Shown in pieces: positions 33,658 to 43,414 of a stretch of 64,000 bases of DNA. The notes under the pieces are model-generated. The model had not been told where the DNA came from and ran no database searches. It saw only the letters and a list, made by a program, of their open reading frames with translations. This DNA is from BRHc4a sp049323755 (GTDB taxonomy: Bacteria; Bacillota; Desulfotomaculia; Desulfotomaculales; Desulfocucumaceae), in contig JBMOPE010000009.1 in the NCBI GenBank assembly GCA_049323755.1, forward strand, positions 186,001-250,000, written 5' to 3'. Numbering within the stretch: position 1 is the stretch's first letter; each line of letters starts with the position of its first letter. Both the position numbers and the translations under genes were made by a program.

Positions 33658-35481
33658 TCAATATTCTAACCCATAACCCTCCTGATACAGAACTGACACG
33701 CCGTCAGATCCCCATATAGGCACTGGCAGTTTACCCGAAGGCTTGTTTAAACCAAAAACTGTTTTTATGCCTGCAGAGATACTGGAATCGGTGGGTGTGC
33801 CATATACTGTCAAGTATGCTTTTACACCCGGCGTGAGCACTATATCACAGGGATCTCCTACTGATATTACAGTCAAAGGTTTATTCAAAGCATTTGCATG
33901 GTTAATAAGGTCACTTAAAAAAAAGATGCTCCAGTCCTTTCCCGAATTTTTATTTGAATATCCATAGATGGAAGCATCATGTATTATAAAACTTGCCCTT
34001 CTAACTGCATTTTTTTGTTCGGGTGTTAATTTGTAACGATTGCTATATATATGCCCGCTTATACTGATGTTTTTTAATCCTATTATTTTAGTAGCCGCGT
34101 TTATTGAACTTTTTATTCCAACAAGGCTTTTTTCAGAGGGAGAGAAAACGACTATCCTGCTTCCATCAACGGCCTTAAATGGCAACACATTGTCATTTTT
34201 AAGCAAGGTAACTGACTGCTCTGCCACAGTATTCAATATAGCCCTGTTTTCCGGGGAGCCTACACATTTTATAGCAAAACCTATTTTTTCGTTTAAACTC
34301 AGGGTAAAATTATCACCCGGAACTACCCTTCCGTTTGCTATCTTAATAATTCCCATTTTTAATTTGAGGTCTAATACTCTTTTAACTGACTGGTTAATCC
34401 TTAAATTACTTATCTCACCCTTTTTCACAGCATTAATAACTCTATTATATGACTTTTCCAGGTTTGTATGAACCATCAGCATGTCAGCACCAGCCTTAAT
34501 TGCCATTACTGAAGCCTCTTCCTGTGATTTTGAAAACTCCCTGACAGAGTTCATATGTAGGGCATCTGTTAAAATAACACCTTTGAAGCCCATCTGATTT
34601 CTTGCCAGCCCGGTTAATAATTTATAGGAAAGTGTAGCGGGCATATAAATATCCCTGTTTTCTTTTTCAAGGTAAATTTTTGTTGGTTCAACCTCCGGGT
34701 AGGCTGCATGAGCAGTCATTAAGATTCCGGCTCCATTATCGAAAGCCTTTTGGAACGGCTTTAATTCAACACTTCTTAATCTTTCAATATTATAAGGGAT
34801 TACAGGCAGACTTACATGAGAGTCAAGTGAAGTTCCGCCAAGCCCTGGGAAATGCTTTATTGTCCCTGTTACACCGGCATCCCTTAGGCCTTTCATATAT
34901 GCAAGCCCCAAGTCCGCCACCTGTTCAGGATCTGAACCAAAGGACCTTGTACCTATGGCAGAATTGTTGTTTTGGCAAATATCCAGCACCGGGGCCAGAT
35001 TAACATTAATCCCCAAGGCCTTTAGCTCTTTACCAATGACAAACCCTACACTATTAGCCAAATCTGGCGAGCGTGCAGCACCAAGGGCCATGTTTCCGGG
35101 ATTTTTTGTAGCAAAAGGCAGCCTTTCCACCCTTCCACCCTCCTGGTCAGTGGCAATGAGCATTGGAATATTTCCAGCGGTTTTTTGGATTGAATCAGTC
35201 AGCCTGACTGTTTGTTCAGTATTTTTAAAGTTATAACTATAAAGTACTATCCCTCCGACATGCGTTTTCTTTATGATAAGGGCATCATTAGCACTCAATT
35301 CTTTTCCGCTGACCGTAGTCATAAACAGCTGGCCGACTTTTTCCTCTAGGCTCATACGGGATACATATTCATTAAGAAAAGCCTTCTCATCCCCCGGAAA
35401 TCCTTCGCAGGACTCAGAGGATGCTATATATATACAAAGCAAAAAAAGGCTCATAAAAATGCATTTTAACCTTCTTATCAT
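33658..35481 (-). CDS. Glycoside hydrolase family 3 enzyme, beta-N-acetylhexosaminidase (NagZ) like
   Basis: Secreted or membrane-anchored GH3 enzyme of 607 residues, probably releasing N-acetylglucosamine from muropeptides or other cell-wall glycans. The N-terminal signal segment ends near SSESCEG. The GH3 barrel has KHFPGLGGTSLDSHVSLP (about residues 209-226) with the DSH loop histidine (usual sequence is KHFPGHG). The nucleophile aspartate is in GVILTDALHMNSV (about 300). A C-terminal GH3 domain is retained. ATG at 35481 with AGGTGG. Stands alone. Confidence 0.9.
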   Translation of the reverse strand: MIRRLKCIFMSLFLLCIYIASSESCEGFPGDEKAFLNEYVSRMSLEEKVGQLFMTTVSGKELSANDALIIKKTHVGGIVLYSYNFKNTEQTVRLTDSIQKTAGNIPMLIATDQEGGRVERLPFATKNPGNMALGAARSPDLANSVGFVIGKELKALGINVNLAPVLDICQNNNSAIGTRSFGSDPEQVADLGLAYMKGLRDAGVTGTIKHFPGLGGTSLDSHVSLPVIPYNIERLRSVELKPFQKAFDNGAGILMTAHAAYPEVEPTKIYLEKENRDIYMPATLSYKLLTGLARNQMGFKGVILTDALHMNSVREFSKSQEEASVMAIKAGADMLMVHTNLEKSYNRVINAVKKGEISNLRINQSVKRVLDLKLKMGIIKIANGRVVPGDNFTLSLNEKIGFAIKCVGSPENRAILNTVAEQSVTLLKNDNVLPFKAVDGSRIVVFSPSEKSLVGIKSSINAATKIIGLKNISISGHIYSNRYKLTPEQKNAVRRASFIIHDASIYGYSNKNSGKDWSIFFLSDLINHANALNKPLTVISVGDPCDIVLTPGVKAYLTVYGTPTDSSISAGIKTVFGLNKPSGKLPVPIWGSDGVSVLYQEGYGLEY

Positions 35482-35629
35482 GAATGCACCACCTACAAAG
35501 CCTATCTATATAGGTAATACACAATTTTACCATTGATCCCAATAATAATTCAATCTTCTCATGAATACCGTAAAAGTTACCATTCCCCGCTCATGAAACT
35601 CCGGCAGCACTGACACCCGCTGCAAAAGC

Positions 35630-35663
35630 AAGGGATGCTCACTTTCAAAAGCGGGCATCCCTT
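35630..35663 (-). terminator. Terminator after the lipoprotein gene
   Basis: AAGGGATGC... pairs with GCATCCCTT around an AAAG loop (35630-35663) about 35 bp after the lipoprotein stop. The T-run is weak, so efficiency is uncertain. Confidence 0.6.
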
Positions 35664-35698
35664 TTGTAACTATGTTTACTCCTATAATATAGAATACT

Positions 35699-36406
35699 TT
35701 ATTGCTGGGGTAAACTCTTCATCATCTGGCCCATATCCATGACCTGCGTTCCTGCAGGCAATTCAAACTCACTGTCGGGAATATCGCCCACCTTTATATT
35801 TGTAAAGTCCATGGTGATCAGCTTTCCTTCGGCCCTGGTTTCAACCCTGGCAGGAATGCCGTATTCCGTTGTTACCCAGACCTTAACCTGGCCTTCCTGC
35901 TCTGCTACCTCCAGCACCTTGCATTTATAGCCGTTGACAGTTTCCTCCCCTACCTCCTTGTATTTTGCACTGTCTTTTCCGTACTCCTCACTGTAATCCA
36001 GCGGTGATTCCTTTGTTTGGGACTGCGCCTGGGCAAAGTCAATCTTGGTGGCCATCTTTTGATCGGGCATGTAATTATAAGCTACTTTCTTTTCATCATC
36101 TGCATACATCACCATTGTTTCCCCGGTTGGTGAGGTAAATTCCATTTTAGATTTTTTTTCTTTAATCCAGGTCTTGCCCTTGCTCATTTGCTTGCCCTCG
36201 GAGGTCATTGCCATATCATAGGAAAGGGCCTTTATTTCCTTGGCGCCGGCAAAAATCGACTTCAGATCTCCACCTTTGCTGCCTGTTTCAGAGGCCTTTT
36301 GGGCTCCGGGATCCTGCTTTCCGGAGGTCTCTTTGCTACCCCCGCACCCGGCCAGCAGCGCGGTAGCCACAACAATACACAAAAATAGTTGAAATACTTT
36401 TTTCAC
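35699..36406 (-). CDS. LolA-like outer-sheath lipoprotein
   Basis: 235 residues with a lipoprotein signal (LLAGCGG; the lipobox cysteine is residue 21). A LolA/DUF4412-type beta structure follows (FAGAKEIKALSYDMAMTSEGKQMSKGKTWI..., WVTTEYGIPARVETR). Such proteins bind hydrophobic ligands or sense envelope state. GTG start at 36406 with GGGGGAG upstream. Single gene between terminators. Function is inferred only from the fold. Confidence 0.85.
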   Translation of the reverse strand: MKKVFQLFLCIVVATALLAGCGGSKETSGKQDPGAQKASETGSKGGDLKSIFAGAKEIKALSYDMAMTSEGKQMSKGKTWIKEKKSKMEFTSPTGETMVMYADDEKKVAYNYMPDQKMATKIDFAQAQSQTKESPLDYSEEYGKDSAKYKEVGEETVNGYKCKVLEVAEQEGQVKVWVTTEYGIPARVETRAEGKLITMDFTNIKVGDIPDSEFELPAGTQVMDMGQMMKSLPQQ

Positions 36407-36490
36407 AGACTTTTACTCCCCCTTTAATTAATTGTTTTACCTGTTAAATATTATATGCCCCAATAAAAAAAACAACAAATGGTATTTCAT

Positions 36491-36527
36491 GAAAAAAACC
36501 CCTTTACCGTTTTTGGGTAAAAGGGTT
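36491..36527 (-). terminator. Terminator of the rubrerythrin-PerR unit
   Basis: On the minus strand AACCCTTTTACC pairs with GGTAAAGGGGTT and is followed by TTTTTT. It lies about 12 bp after the rubrerythrin stop. Confidence 0.85.
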
Positions 36528-36539
36528 AGTCTTAATCTA

Positions 36540-37133
36540 TTAATATGTCTCGGCAAAAACTTCAAAGAAAGACTGGGGATGGTCACAGGCCGGGCATTTT
36601 TCAGGAGCCCCTGCGCCTTCGTGGACATATCCGCAGTTACCACACTTCCAGAGGACCTCACCGTCTTTTTTAAACACCCTGCCGCTTTGAATATTTTCTA
36701 CTAGCTTGTTATACCTGGTCTCATGCCTCTTTTCAGCGGAGGCTATCATTTTAAAAGCTGCCGCAATTTCCGGAAACCCTTCCTCCTCCGCAACTTTGGC
36801 AAAGGCTGGATAAAGGTCGCTCCACTCTTCCTTCTCACCGCCGGCAGCCGCGTTTAAGTTATCCAGGGTAGTTCCCTGGGCCACTGGATAGCCGGCATTG
36901 ATTTCGATCACCGCAGGCAGCTCACCCTGAAAGCCCTCCAGCAAAAACTTATAAAATCTCTTGGCGTGCTCTTTTTCATTGTCGGCGGTTTCAATAAAAA
37001 TATTCTTTATCTGCTTATAGCCTTCCTTGTCAGCCACCGAGGCATAATAAGTATACCTGTTACGGGCCTGGGACTCTCCGGCAAATGCCTTTAAAAGATT
37101 TTCGGCAGTTTTTGTACCTTTTAAGCTTTTCAT
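36540..37133 (-). CDS. rbr: Rubrerythrin
   Basis: Peroxide-reducing di-iron protein that protects anaerobes. The 197-residue protein has an N-terminal four-helix di-iron domain with paired Glu-His ligands (GESQARNRYTY, ETADNEKEHAKRF, ASAEKRHETRY) and a C-terminal rubredoxin-type domain with two CxxC pairs (CGNCGY, CPAC). The ATG at 37133 has GAGGAGG eight bases upstream; a TTG in frame upstream is the site itself. Its start is 12 bp from the end of the perR gene, so both are one transcript under two PerR/Fur boxes. Confidence 0.97.
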   Translation of the reverse strand: MKSLKGTKTAENLLKAFAGESQARNRYTYYASVADKEGYKQIKNIFIETADNEKEHAKRFYKFLLEGFQGELPAVIEINAGYPVAQGTTLDNLNAAAGGEKEEWSDLYPAFAKVAEEEGFPEIAAAFKMIASAEKRHETRYNKLVENIQSGRVFKKDGEVLWKCGNCGYVHEGAGAPEKCPACDHPQSFFEVFAETY

Positions 37134-37144
37134 AAATAACCTCC

Positions 37145-37570
37145 TCAATTCTCATTTTTATTATCAAGGCAATGGGAACATACGCCTTTGTAATAAACAT
37201 TTTTTTCTTTTATTCTGAAATTGCTTAAGCCTTCTGTTTTAATTTTGTCTATGTTTATGTCAAAATCAAAAATTCTTCCGCACACCTCGCACTTGAAATG
37301 CCCATGATTTGAAACGTCGGCATCATACCTTGTCTCATTGTCCTCAATGGTTACCAGCCTGGCAATATCTGTTTTTATAAAAAGGTTTAACGTGTTATAA
37401 ACCGTGGTTTTCGATAAAGTGGGAAGATCTTTTACCAGCTCATTATATATTTCATCCACGGTAGGATGACTTTTTTTAACCACAAGATATTCCAGCACTT
37501 TAATTCTGGGGTATGATGGTTTTATCTTTTTCTTTGAAAGGATCTCTGCAAAATTATCAGTAATGGTCAT
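37145..37570 (-). CDS. perR: Fur-family peroxide regulator, PerR type
   Basis: Metal-dependent repressor of peroxide defence. 141 residues: an N-terminal winged helix (PTVDEIYNEL, LSKTTVYNTL), a regulatory metal site around HGHFKCEVCGRI, and a C-terminal CxxC zinc site (CSHC). Co-transcribed with rubrerythrin. Upstream are two TTGTAAT-N-ATTACAA-type boxes, the classic PerR operator shape, so the gene probably represses itself until peroxide oxidises it. PerR versus Fur or Zur is judged from the operator and partner gene. Confidence 0.9.
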   Translation of the reverse strand: MTITDNFAEILSKKKIKPSYPRIKVLEYLVVKKSHPTVDEIYNELVKDLPTLSKTTVYNTLNLFIKTDIARLVTIEDNETRYDADVSNHGHFKCEVCGRIFDFDINIDKIKTEGLSNFRIKEKNVYYKGVCSHCLDNKNEN

Positions 37571-37606
37571 ATGTCTTCTCCCAGTCTTCAGAAAAACCAG
37601 CTCATT

Positions 37607-37639
37607 ATTGTAATGACTACAATTTTGTAATGATTACAA
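37607..37639 (-). promoter_or_regulatory. Two tandem PerR/Fur boxes
   Basis: 37607-37623 reads ATTGTAATGACTACAAT and 37625-37639 reads TTGTAATGATTACAA; the second is a perfect 7-1-7 inverted repeat. Both lie 37 to 70 bp before the perR start, where they would cover the promoter. Confidence 0.88.
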
Positions 37640-37723
37640 TTAAATTTTAACCGAACATTCAGCCAGAGTCAATATTTTTTTAAAATTATTAGACTATGGT
37701 AAATTGTTTACCCTTGCGTCATC

Positions 37724-38455
37724 TTAAACCAGCTTTTTTTCATAGGCATAAATAGCCGCCTGGGTACGGTCGCGAAGCCCAAGGCAGTTAAGAATGCTGG
37801 AAACATGGTTTTTGACTGTTCCTTCACTTATATACAGCCTTTCGGCAATTTCCCTGTTAGTAGCCCCGGAGGCAATCAAACGGAGTACTTCCCTCTCGCG
37901 CTCTGTAAGGCCCGCCAAATCTTCTGAAGCTTTTCCTCCGTCAGAGGAGCCTTTCTCTAAAGTAGCTTCGGCTAACAGAGACGGGTTTTGCGCGGCACCT
38001 CTTGCCGGGTAAGCCGGGTCAAGCAGCTTTCCGACCAATTTTCCGGCAACAGAAGGCTCTAGCTGGTATATTCCTTTATGGGCTAAATGAATAGCCCGAG
38101 CCAAATCCTGAGCAGGGATATCCTTTAGCAGGTAGCCGCATGCCCCCTCCACCAACGCCTTGACAATGTACTCATCGTCGTCAAAAGTTGTAAGCATGAG
38201 CACCTGGCACGCGGGCAGCTGCCGGCGCACCAGGCCGGCGGCGGTGATTCCGTCCATCACAGGCATTCGCACGTCCATTAAAACAACATCCGGCTGCAGC
38301 ACAAGCGCCTGGTCCACAGCTTCCTGTCCGTTGGCTGCGGTGCCGGCCATCTCTATTCCCTCCTGAATACTCAGAAGGGAGGCAAGGCCGTCCCGCATCA
38401 GCTCCTGGTCATCCGCCACCAGTATTCGGACCGGCTTTTCAGTTTGTTTAATCAT
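37724..38455 (-). CDS. NarL/LuxR-type response regulator
   Basis: DNA-binding response regulator of 243 residues. Receiver: phosphoacceptor D in VVLMDVRMPVMDG, pocket acids DDQE, threonine in LTTFDDDE and lysine in LLKDIP. C-terminal LuxR-type helix-turn-helix: LTEREREVLRLIASGATNREIAERLYISEGTVKNHVSSIL. A linker of about 45 residues is longer than usual. Its ATG overlaps the kinase stop. Target genes unknown. Confidence 0.94.
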   Translation of the reverse strand: MIKQTEKPVRILVADDQELMRDGLASLLSIQEGIEMAGTAANGQEAVDQALVLQPDVVLMDVRMPVMDGITAAGLVRRQLPACQVLMLTTFDDDEYIVKALVEGACGYLLKDIPAQDLARAIHLAHKGIYQLEPSVAGKLVGKLLDPAYPARGAAQNPSLLAEATLEKGSSDGGKASEDLAGLTEREREVLRLIASGATNREIAERLYISEGTVKNHVSSILNCLGLRDRTQAAIYAYEKKLV

Positions 38456-39309
38456 ACAGTCCTCCTGTCCCCCGCCATCAATGTCAGCGGGTTCCTGGGA
38501 ATGGTAATCAGCAATTTCGTTCCTTTGCCAGGTGAACTCTCCAATTCAAAGGAGCCCCGGGCCAGCTCCAGGCGCTCCCTGACCCCCTGCAGGCCATAAT
38601 GAGGTCCCCCTTTTTCCGGGACACCGGGGTCAAATCCACGGCCATTATCAATAATACACAAACTGGCCTGCCGGTCATTAAATTTAATGTTTATTTCAGC
38701 ACAGTCCGCCTCTGCATGTTTTTGGATGTTGGTAAGGCCTTCCTGGGCCGCCCGGTAAAGGGTCATTAATAATTGTTGAGAAAAGCCCTCCTCACAGCCG
38801 TCAATCTCCAGCCCAATAGACAGCTGGCTGTTTTGCAAATTGCTGACCAGTCCGGTTAACGCCTGTACCAGTGAAAAAGGCTCCTGGGTTTTTCGCAGGG
38901 CACCAACCGACCGGCGGGTGTCCTGCAGGGCTTCACCGGCTATACGCTTGGCATCCCTTACCGCCTGGTCCGCAGCCTGAGGATTTATGTCCCGGAAAGC
39001 CATGGCCTTTTCAAGCTGAATATTAATAACAGTCAAATAGTGTCCAAGGCTGTCGTGAATATCCCGGGCAAGGCGATTGCGCTCTTCTATTGTAGCCAGC
39101 TCAGCCACCTTTTCGGCATAGTCCTGCAATTGCCGGTGAGAGACTTCCAATTCACGCAAAATCTTTTCAACCCGGAGGCGGTTGACCCGTTCCCTCTTGG
39201 CCTGGCGGGCCATTGAAAAGATAAAGGCCAGCACCAGTAAGAGAATAATGAAAAATAATAGATCCTTTGATAGATCGTGTTCTTTTAACCTGTCAATCAG
39301 CTCAATCAT
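38452..39309 (-). CDS. NarL-partner sensor histidine kinase (HisKA_3)
   Basis: Membrane kinase with one visible transmembrane segment (LLFFIILLLVLAFIFSMA) followed by a coiled coil, HisKA_3 with the phosphohistidine in ARDIHDSLGHYLTVI, and HATPase_c (NGRGFDPGVP, GLQGVRERLELARG). The frame opens 93 bp further upstream at a TTG without a ribosome site. The ATG at 39309 has GAGG eight bases upstream, so I used it (285 residues). No separate sensor domain is obvious, so it may sense membrane state. Confidence 0.88.
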   Translation of the reverse strand: MIELIDRLKEHDLSKDLLFFIILLLVLAFIFSMARQAKRERVNRLRVEKILRELEVSHRQLQDYAEKVAELATIEERNRLARDIHDSLGHYLTVINIQLEKAMAFRDINPQAADQAVRDAKRIAGEALQDTRRSVGALRKTQEPFSLVQALTGLVSNLQNSQLSIGLEIDGCEEGFSQQLLMTLYRAAQEGLTNIQKHAEADCAEINIKFNDRQASLCIIDNGRGFDPGVPEKGGPHYGLQGVRERLELARGSFELESSPGKGTKLLITIPRNPLTLMAGDRRTV

Positions 39310-39604
39310 ATCCGTAACCTCTGTTAACAGTGTTGCCCTGCTCATTACAAAGTTGGCTATTCCCAGTATACAATCTATTAAAAACCAGTTCAATGTGCCC
39401 AAAGACAGGGTACTTAACCAAAAGTAATACTACTATTGGCTATACCTTTGAGCCTAAAATGTTGCCTTCGGCAGCCACAAAATAGACCCTCCTGCACATC
39501 ACACAGCCTTTATAAACCTTTACACTGATAGATATCCGGCACCAACCCCGACAAATCATACCAAGCACAGCTGTGAACAAAAAAGATTAATTGGAGGGAA
39601 CGAA

Positions 39605-40741
39605 ATGATAAAGACTGAAACAAGCAAAAAGACCTGGTGGACTGTACTTGTATTCTACTTCCTGATCGCTTTTGAGATTTTCTACATGGTTAGCCCCTTT
39701 GCCGCTTATTATTACTCAATATACGGCAAGGGCTTGAATGCTTTCAACAGCAATCCGCTAACACAGTGGCTCAGCAGTTTCTTTTTGCCGCACATAGTTG
39801 TAGACACCGCCTCTCTCTTTCTGGATGCGCACAATATAATCGGAGGAATACTGGCGGCAGCAGGGTTTATATTCTTTCTTGCCGGAGCAGGCCATATCTA
39901 TTATTACAAATTTACCGGGAGAGGGGCAGTAACCGGAGGCATCTATAATTACATAAGGCACCCCCAGTACCTGGCCTTATCCATCTGCGGCTTCGGCTTA
40001 TTGCTGGTATGGCCGAGATACATGGTTCTTATAATGTTCATGGCCATGCTGTTCGCTTACTACTTCCTTGCCCGGGCCGAGGAAAAGGAGTGCCGGGAAA
40101 AATTCGGACAAACATATATTGATTACCAAAAACGCACCAGCATGTTTGTACCCTTTAATTTACCCCTGCCCGGCAGGCTCCCCTCTCTTCCCAAATCAGG
40201 CTTTAAGCGGCTTATATCAGTTCTGGCGCTGTATATTTTTTTAACTGCTACTGCCATAGGAATGGCTAACCTGTTAAAGAGCTATTCATTAGATAACATG
40301 TATACATTTTTTACTGCGGACTCTGCAACCATATCAGTATCAAAGGTGGAAGAAAGCACTCTGAAAAGAATCGGTGAATTAGCTTTATCCAGCGGTGAAG
40401 TTCAAAATAAAATTAAAAATAAGCCGGGAGCAGACAGTAAACTATTAAACTACGTTCTTCCAGCGGACTGGTATGTGCCTGAGATCCCCATGAATGAAAT
40501 AGGGCCGGGCCTGGGCCACCACTTCCCGGAAAACTATAATAAAAGCCTGTACAAAATAATAATTACCAGGGCCAATCTAATTAACAGTGAAAATGCTCAG
40601 GGCAAGGATATAATTTTGAGGGCCACCGGGAGAATCCCACTTATTGAAGTAACGGTAGACCTTTCCCAGAATAAAATACTTAAAATTAATGATCCCCCTG
40701 CCAAAATCCGGTATGAGAATGTCCCAACCCCACTTTTCTGA
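39605..40741 (+). CDS. Membrane phospholipid/isoprenylcysteine methyltransferase-like protein
   Basis: 378 residues. The first 205 residues hold about five membrane helices and the PEMT/ICMT-type signature GGIYNYIRHPQYLALSICGFG (about residues 116-136) with EEKECREKFGQTYIDYQKRT after it, a SAM-dependent methyltransferase family that modifies membrane lipids or protein tails. The rest is one more helix and an unrecognised exported tail of about 150 residues. ATG at 39605 has GGAGGG. Substrate unknown; single gene. Confidence 0.78.
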   Translation: MIKTETSKKTWWTVLVFYFLIAFEIFYMVSPFAAYYYSIYGKGLNAFNSNPLTQWLSSFFLPHIVVDTASLFLDAHNIIGGILAAAGFIFFLAGAGHIYYYKFTGRGAVTGGIYNYIRHPQYLALSICGFGLLLVWPRYMVLIMFMAMLFAYYFLARAEEKECREKFGQTYIDYQKRTSMFVPFNLPLPGRLPSLPKSGFKRLISVLALYIFLTATAIGMANLLKSYSLDNMYTFFTADSATISVSKVEESTLKRIGELALSSGEVQNKIKNKPGADSKLLNYVLPADWYVPEIPMNEIGPGLGHHFPENYNKSLYKIIITRANLINSENAQGKDIILRATGRIPLIEVTVDLSQNKILKINDPPAKIRYENVPTPLF

Positions 40742-40763
40742 TTGTTCCATAGCATAAATTTAA

Positions 40764-40796
40764 AGGGGATTCCCGCATAATAGGCGGGAATCCCCT
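40764..40796. terminator. Convergent bidirectional terminator
   Basis: Perfect 13-bp stem AGGGGATTCCCGC/GCGGGAATCCCCT with a 7-bp loop (arms 40764-40776 and 40784-40796), T-rich after it on the plus strand. It separates the methyltransferase and the ABC-F gene. Confidence 0.85.
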
Positions 40797-40808
40797 GTCT
40801 TTTCCCTG

Positions 40809-42698
40809 TTATTTTTCTTTTGCCATTTTTTCTGCCAGCTCGTTTAAGTAAACCCACCTTTCCATCTTTTGAGCAAGCTTATTTTCCAGGTCATCTTTTT
40901 CCTTTAATAATTGCTGTAAAAGAACATAGTCGGCATAGGACTCCTCAACTTTTTTATTTATATTCTTTATCTGATCTTCAATTTCAGCTATTATACCGTC
41001 TATTTCCGCAAACTCTCTCTGCTCTTTAAAAGAAAACTTTAAAGGCTTTTCCTTCTTCCTAACCGGATCGGTTTTGCTGCTTATGTCAAAAGCTTTTTTG
41101 TTGCTGTTATCCTGGCAGCCGCCGCCGGCCTTTTCTTTGAAATCTGTGTAATTTCCCGGGTACTGAACTATTTTTCCATTTCCCTCGAAGGATAAAATTC
41201 TCTCTGCCATTCTGTCCAGGAAGTATCTATCATGAGAAACGGCAATAACTGCACCCTTAAAGCCCTCCAGATAATCCTCCAGAATGGCAAGTGTTTCTAT
41301 ATCCAGGTCATTGGTGGGCTCGTCAAGAAGCAGAATATTAGGTGCTTCCATCAGTACTCTCATTAGATTAAGCCTTCTTTTCTCTCCCCCTGAAAGTTTC
41401 CCGATAAGAGTCCACTGCAGCGCGGGAGGAAATAAAAATCTCTCCAGCATCTGTGCCGCGCTTATTTTATTTCCCTCTGCGGTGCTTAAGTATTCGGCCC
41501 CCTCTTTTATATACTCAATAGCCCTTAAACTCCCGTCAATATGTTGAATTTCCTGGGAGTATAATCCTATCTTTACTGTTTCCCCAACGTCCACCGCTCC
41601 ACTGTCAGGCTTGGCCCTGCCGCTAATAATATTTAACAGCGTGGTCTTGCCGCTTCCATTTGGCCCTACTATGCCAACCCGGTCATCTCTTGACACAATA
41701 ATACTAAATTTATCTAATACCCTGTTCTCATCAAAGGATTTGCTGATATCATTCAGCTCAATTACTTTTTTTCCAAGGCGGCTGTACGGTACTGAAATCT
41801 GAAGCTTTTCATCCGCTGCTTTCCCTGTCTGCCCGCTCAGCTTTTCAAAACGTTCTATTCTGGCCTTTTGCTTGGTAGTCCTGGCCTTGGCACCCTTTTT
41901 AATCCATGCCAGCTCTTTCCTGAGAATGCTTTTTCTTTTTCTCTCACTGGCTCCCTCCAGCTCTTCCCTTTCAATTTTTTTCTCAATAAAATAGCTGTAA
42001 TTTCCCTTGTATAAATAGAGATTTCCTCTATCAAGCTCTATGATCAGATTTACCACTCTGTCCAGGAAGTACCTGTCATGGGTAACCATCAGCAGGGCTC
42101 CGCTTCTTTTGTTTAGATATTGCTCCAGCCAGTCAATGGTGTCATTATCAAGGTGGTTTGTAGGCTCATCTAATACAAGTATCTCTGAGGGATTCACCAG
42201 TGCCGCCGCCAGGGCTACCCTCTTTTTCTGCCCTCCTGACAGGGTACCTATCTTGGCACCAAAATCAGAAATGCCCAACTTTGACAGTATTGTTCTGGCC
42301 TCACTTTCTATGTTCCAGGCGTTCATGACATCCATGTCGTTGGCCAGTCTGGAAATCCTCTCACTGGACGCATCCGGGCAGTGAACGGCTTCTTCATACT
42401 CTCTTATTAATTTCATGATATCGGAGTTCCCTTTAAAAACCTGCTCCAGCACCGTAGCCTCAGGGTCGAAATCCGGATTCTGGGAAAGGTACTCAATACT
42501 AACCGAGTTTCCCCTGATTAACTCACCCCCGTCCGCCTTTTCCACACCGGCAATTATTTTAAGAAGTGTGGACTTACCTGTGCCGTTAATACCAATCAGA
42601 CCAATTTTATCCCCTTCATTAATTCCAAGATTTATTTTATTAAGAAGTATCTTTTCACTATAGCTTTTTGATATATTTTCAGCGCTTAATAAATTCAT
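40809..42698 (-). CDS. ABC-F family ribosome-associated ATPase
   Basis: Cytosolic protein of 629 residues with two ATP-binding cassettes and no membrane part. Walker A: GINGTGKST and GPNGSGKTT; signatures LSGGQKKR and LSGGEKRR; Walker B LVLDEPTNHLD and LLLDEPTNDLD. A linker rich in charge (about residues 240-320) and a C-terminal coiled coil place it in the Uup/EttA-like ABC-F group that acts on the ribosomal E-site. ATG at 42698 has AAAGGGAT upstream; eight earlier codons lack a site. Antibiotic protection cannot be judged from sequence. Confidence 0.93.
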   Translation of the reverse strand: MNLLSAENISKSYSEKILLNKINLGINEGDKIGLIGINGTGKSTLLKIIAGVEKADGGELIRGNSVSIEYLSQNPDFDPEATVLEQVFKGNSDIMKLIREYEEAVHCPDASSERISRLANDMDVMNAWNIESEARTILSKLGISDFGAKIGTLSGGQKKRVALAAALVNPSEILVLDEPTNHLDNDTIDWLEQYLNKRSGALLMVTHDRYFLDRVVNLIIELDRGNLYLYKGNYSYFIEKKIEREELEGASERKRKSILRKELAWIKKGAKARTTKQKARIERFEKLSGQTGKAADEKLQISVPYSRLGKKVIELNDISKSFDENRVLDKFSIIVSRDDRVGIVGPNGSGKTTLLNIISGRAKPDSGAVDVGETVKIGLYSQEIQHIDGSLRAIEYIKEGAEYLSTAEGNKISAAQMLERFLFPPALQWTLIGKLSGGEKRRLNLMRVLMEAPNILLLDEPTNDLDIETLAILEDYLEGFKGAVIAVSHDRYFLDRMAERILSFEGNGKIVQYPGNYTDFKEKAGGGCQDNSNKKAFDISSKTDPVRKKEKPLKFSFKEQREFAEIDGIIAEIEDQIKNINKKVEESYADYVLLQQLLKEKDDLENKLAQKMERWVYLNELAEKMAKEK

Positions 42699-42903
42699 TT
42701 TAATCCCTTTCCCCGTGGGCATTCATATAAAATAGCAACCCTTCCCCCTGATTCTGTTCTGTAATGCCCCGGGCAATACCTTCAAAATACATGCTATTTT
42801 TCATGTTGATTATTTCCACTATCCAACTCAGGATCCCCTTCGTCTAAATAGATAAAAGGGATTATTCTCCCTGATTCTAAAATTCAAAAAGGAGGGGACA
42901 ATA

Positions 42904-43359
42904 ATGTTGTCCGAGATACAAAAAGTATTCCGCACTTCTCCACAGCAAGCGGACCTGATCCTGCGTATAGCCCTGGGGGCCGTATTCGTCGCTCATGGCT
43001 CACAAAAACTTTTCGGGTGGTTCGGCGGCCACGGCTGGAACGCTACCATCGGCTTTTTCAGCCAGGCCCTGAATATTTCGGCGCCTCTGGCGGGCTTTGT
43101 TATACTCATCGAATTCTTCGGGGGTATAGCAATTGTTCTGGGTCTTTTAACCCGTCCCGCCGCTCTGGGGCTGGCCGCTACCATGCTGGGGGCAGCCTTT
43201 AAGGTTCACCTGGCCAACGGCTTTTTCCTGGATCTGAGTGGACCCAGGGACGGCGTGGAATATGTCTTTGTTTTATTCCTTCTCTCCCTGTATTTCGTAG
43301 TAAAGGGCTCAGGCACCATTTCGCTGGATCGGTTTATTGCCGGAAAACCGGGCAAATAA
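42904..43359 (+). CDS. DoxX-family membrane protein
   Basis: 151 residues with four hydrophobic segments and the family motif LRIALGAVFVAHGSQKLFGWFGG (described by its key residues G, H, G, KLFG). ATG at 42904 with AGGAGGG. DoxX proteins are quinone-linked or redox-stress membrane proteins of unclear mechanism. It lies just before the repeat element and the sigma-factor gene. Confidence 0.9.
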   Translation: MLSEIQKVFRTSPQQADLILRIALGAVFVAHGSQKLFGWFGGHGWNATIGFFSQALNISAPLAGFVILIEFFGGIAIVLGLLTRPAALGLAATMLGAAFKVHLANGFFLDLSGPRDGVEYVFVLFLLSLYFVVKGSGTISLDRFIAGKPGK

Positions 43360-43414
43360 TAAAAAAACGGTCCTGCGGCCCGTGCCGCTGTAAGCGGCAT
43401 TGCTAGCATTATTC

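Noticed and set aside
42893..42902. GGGGACA as another copy of the topB/bzaE repeat
   Set aside because: It is part of the AGGAGGGG ribosome site of the DoxX gene and has no partner arm.
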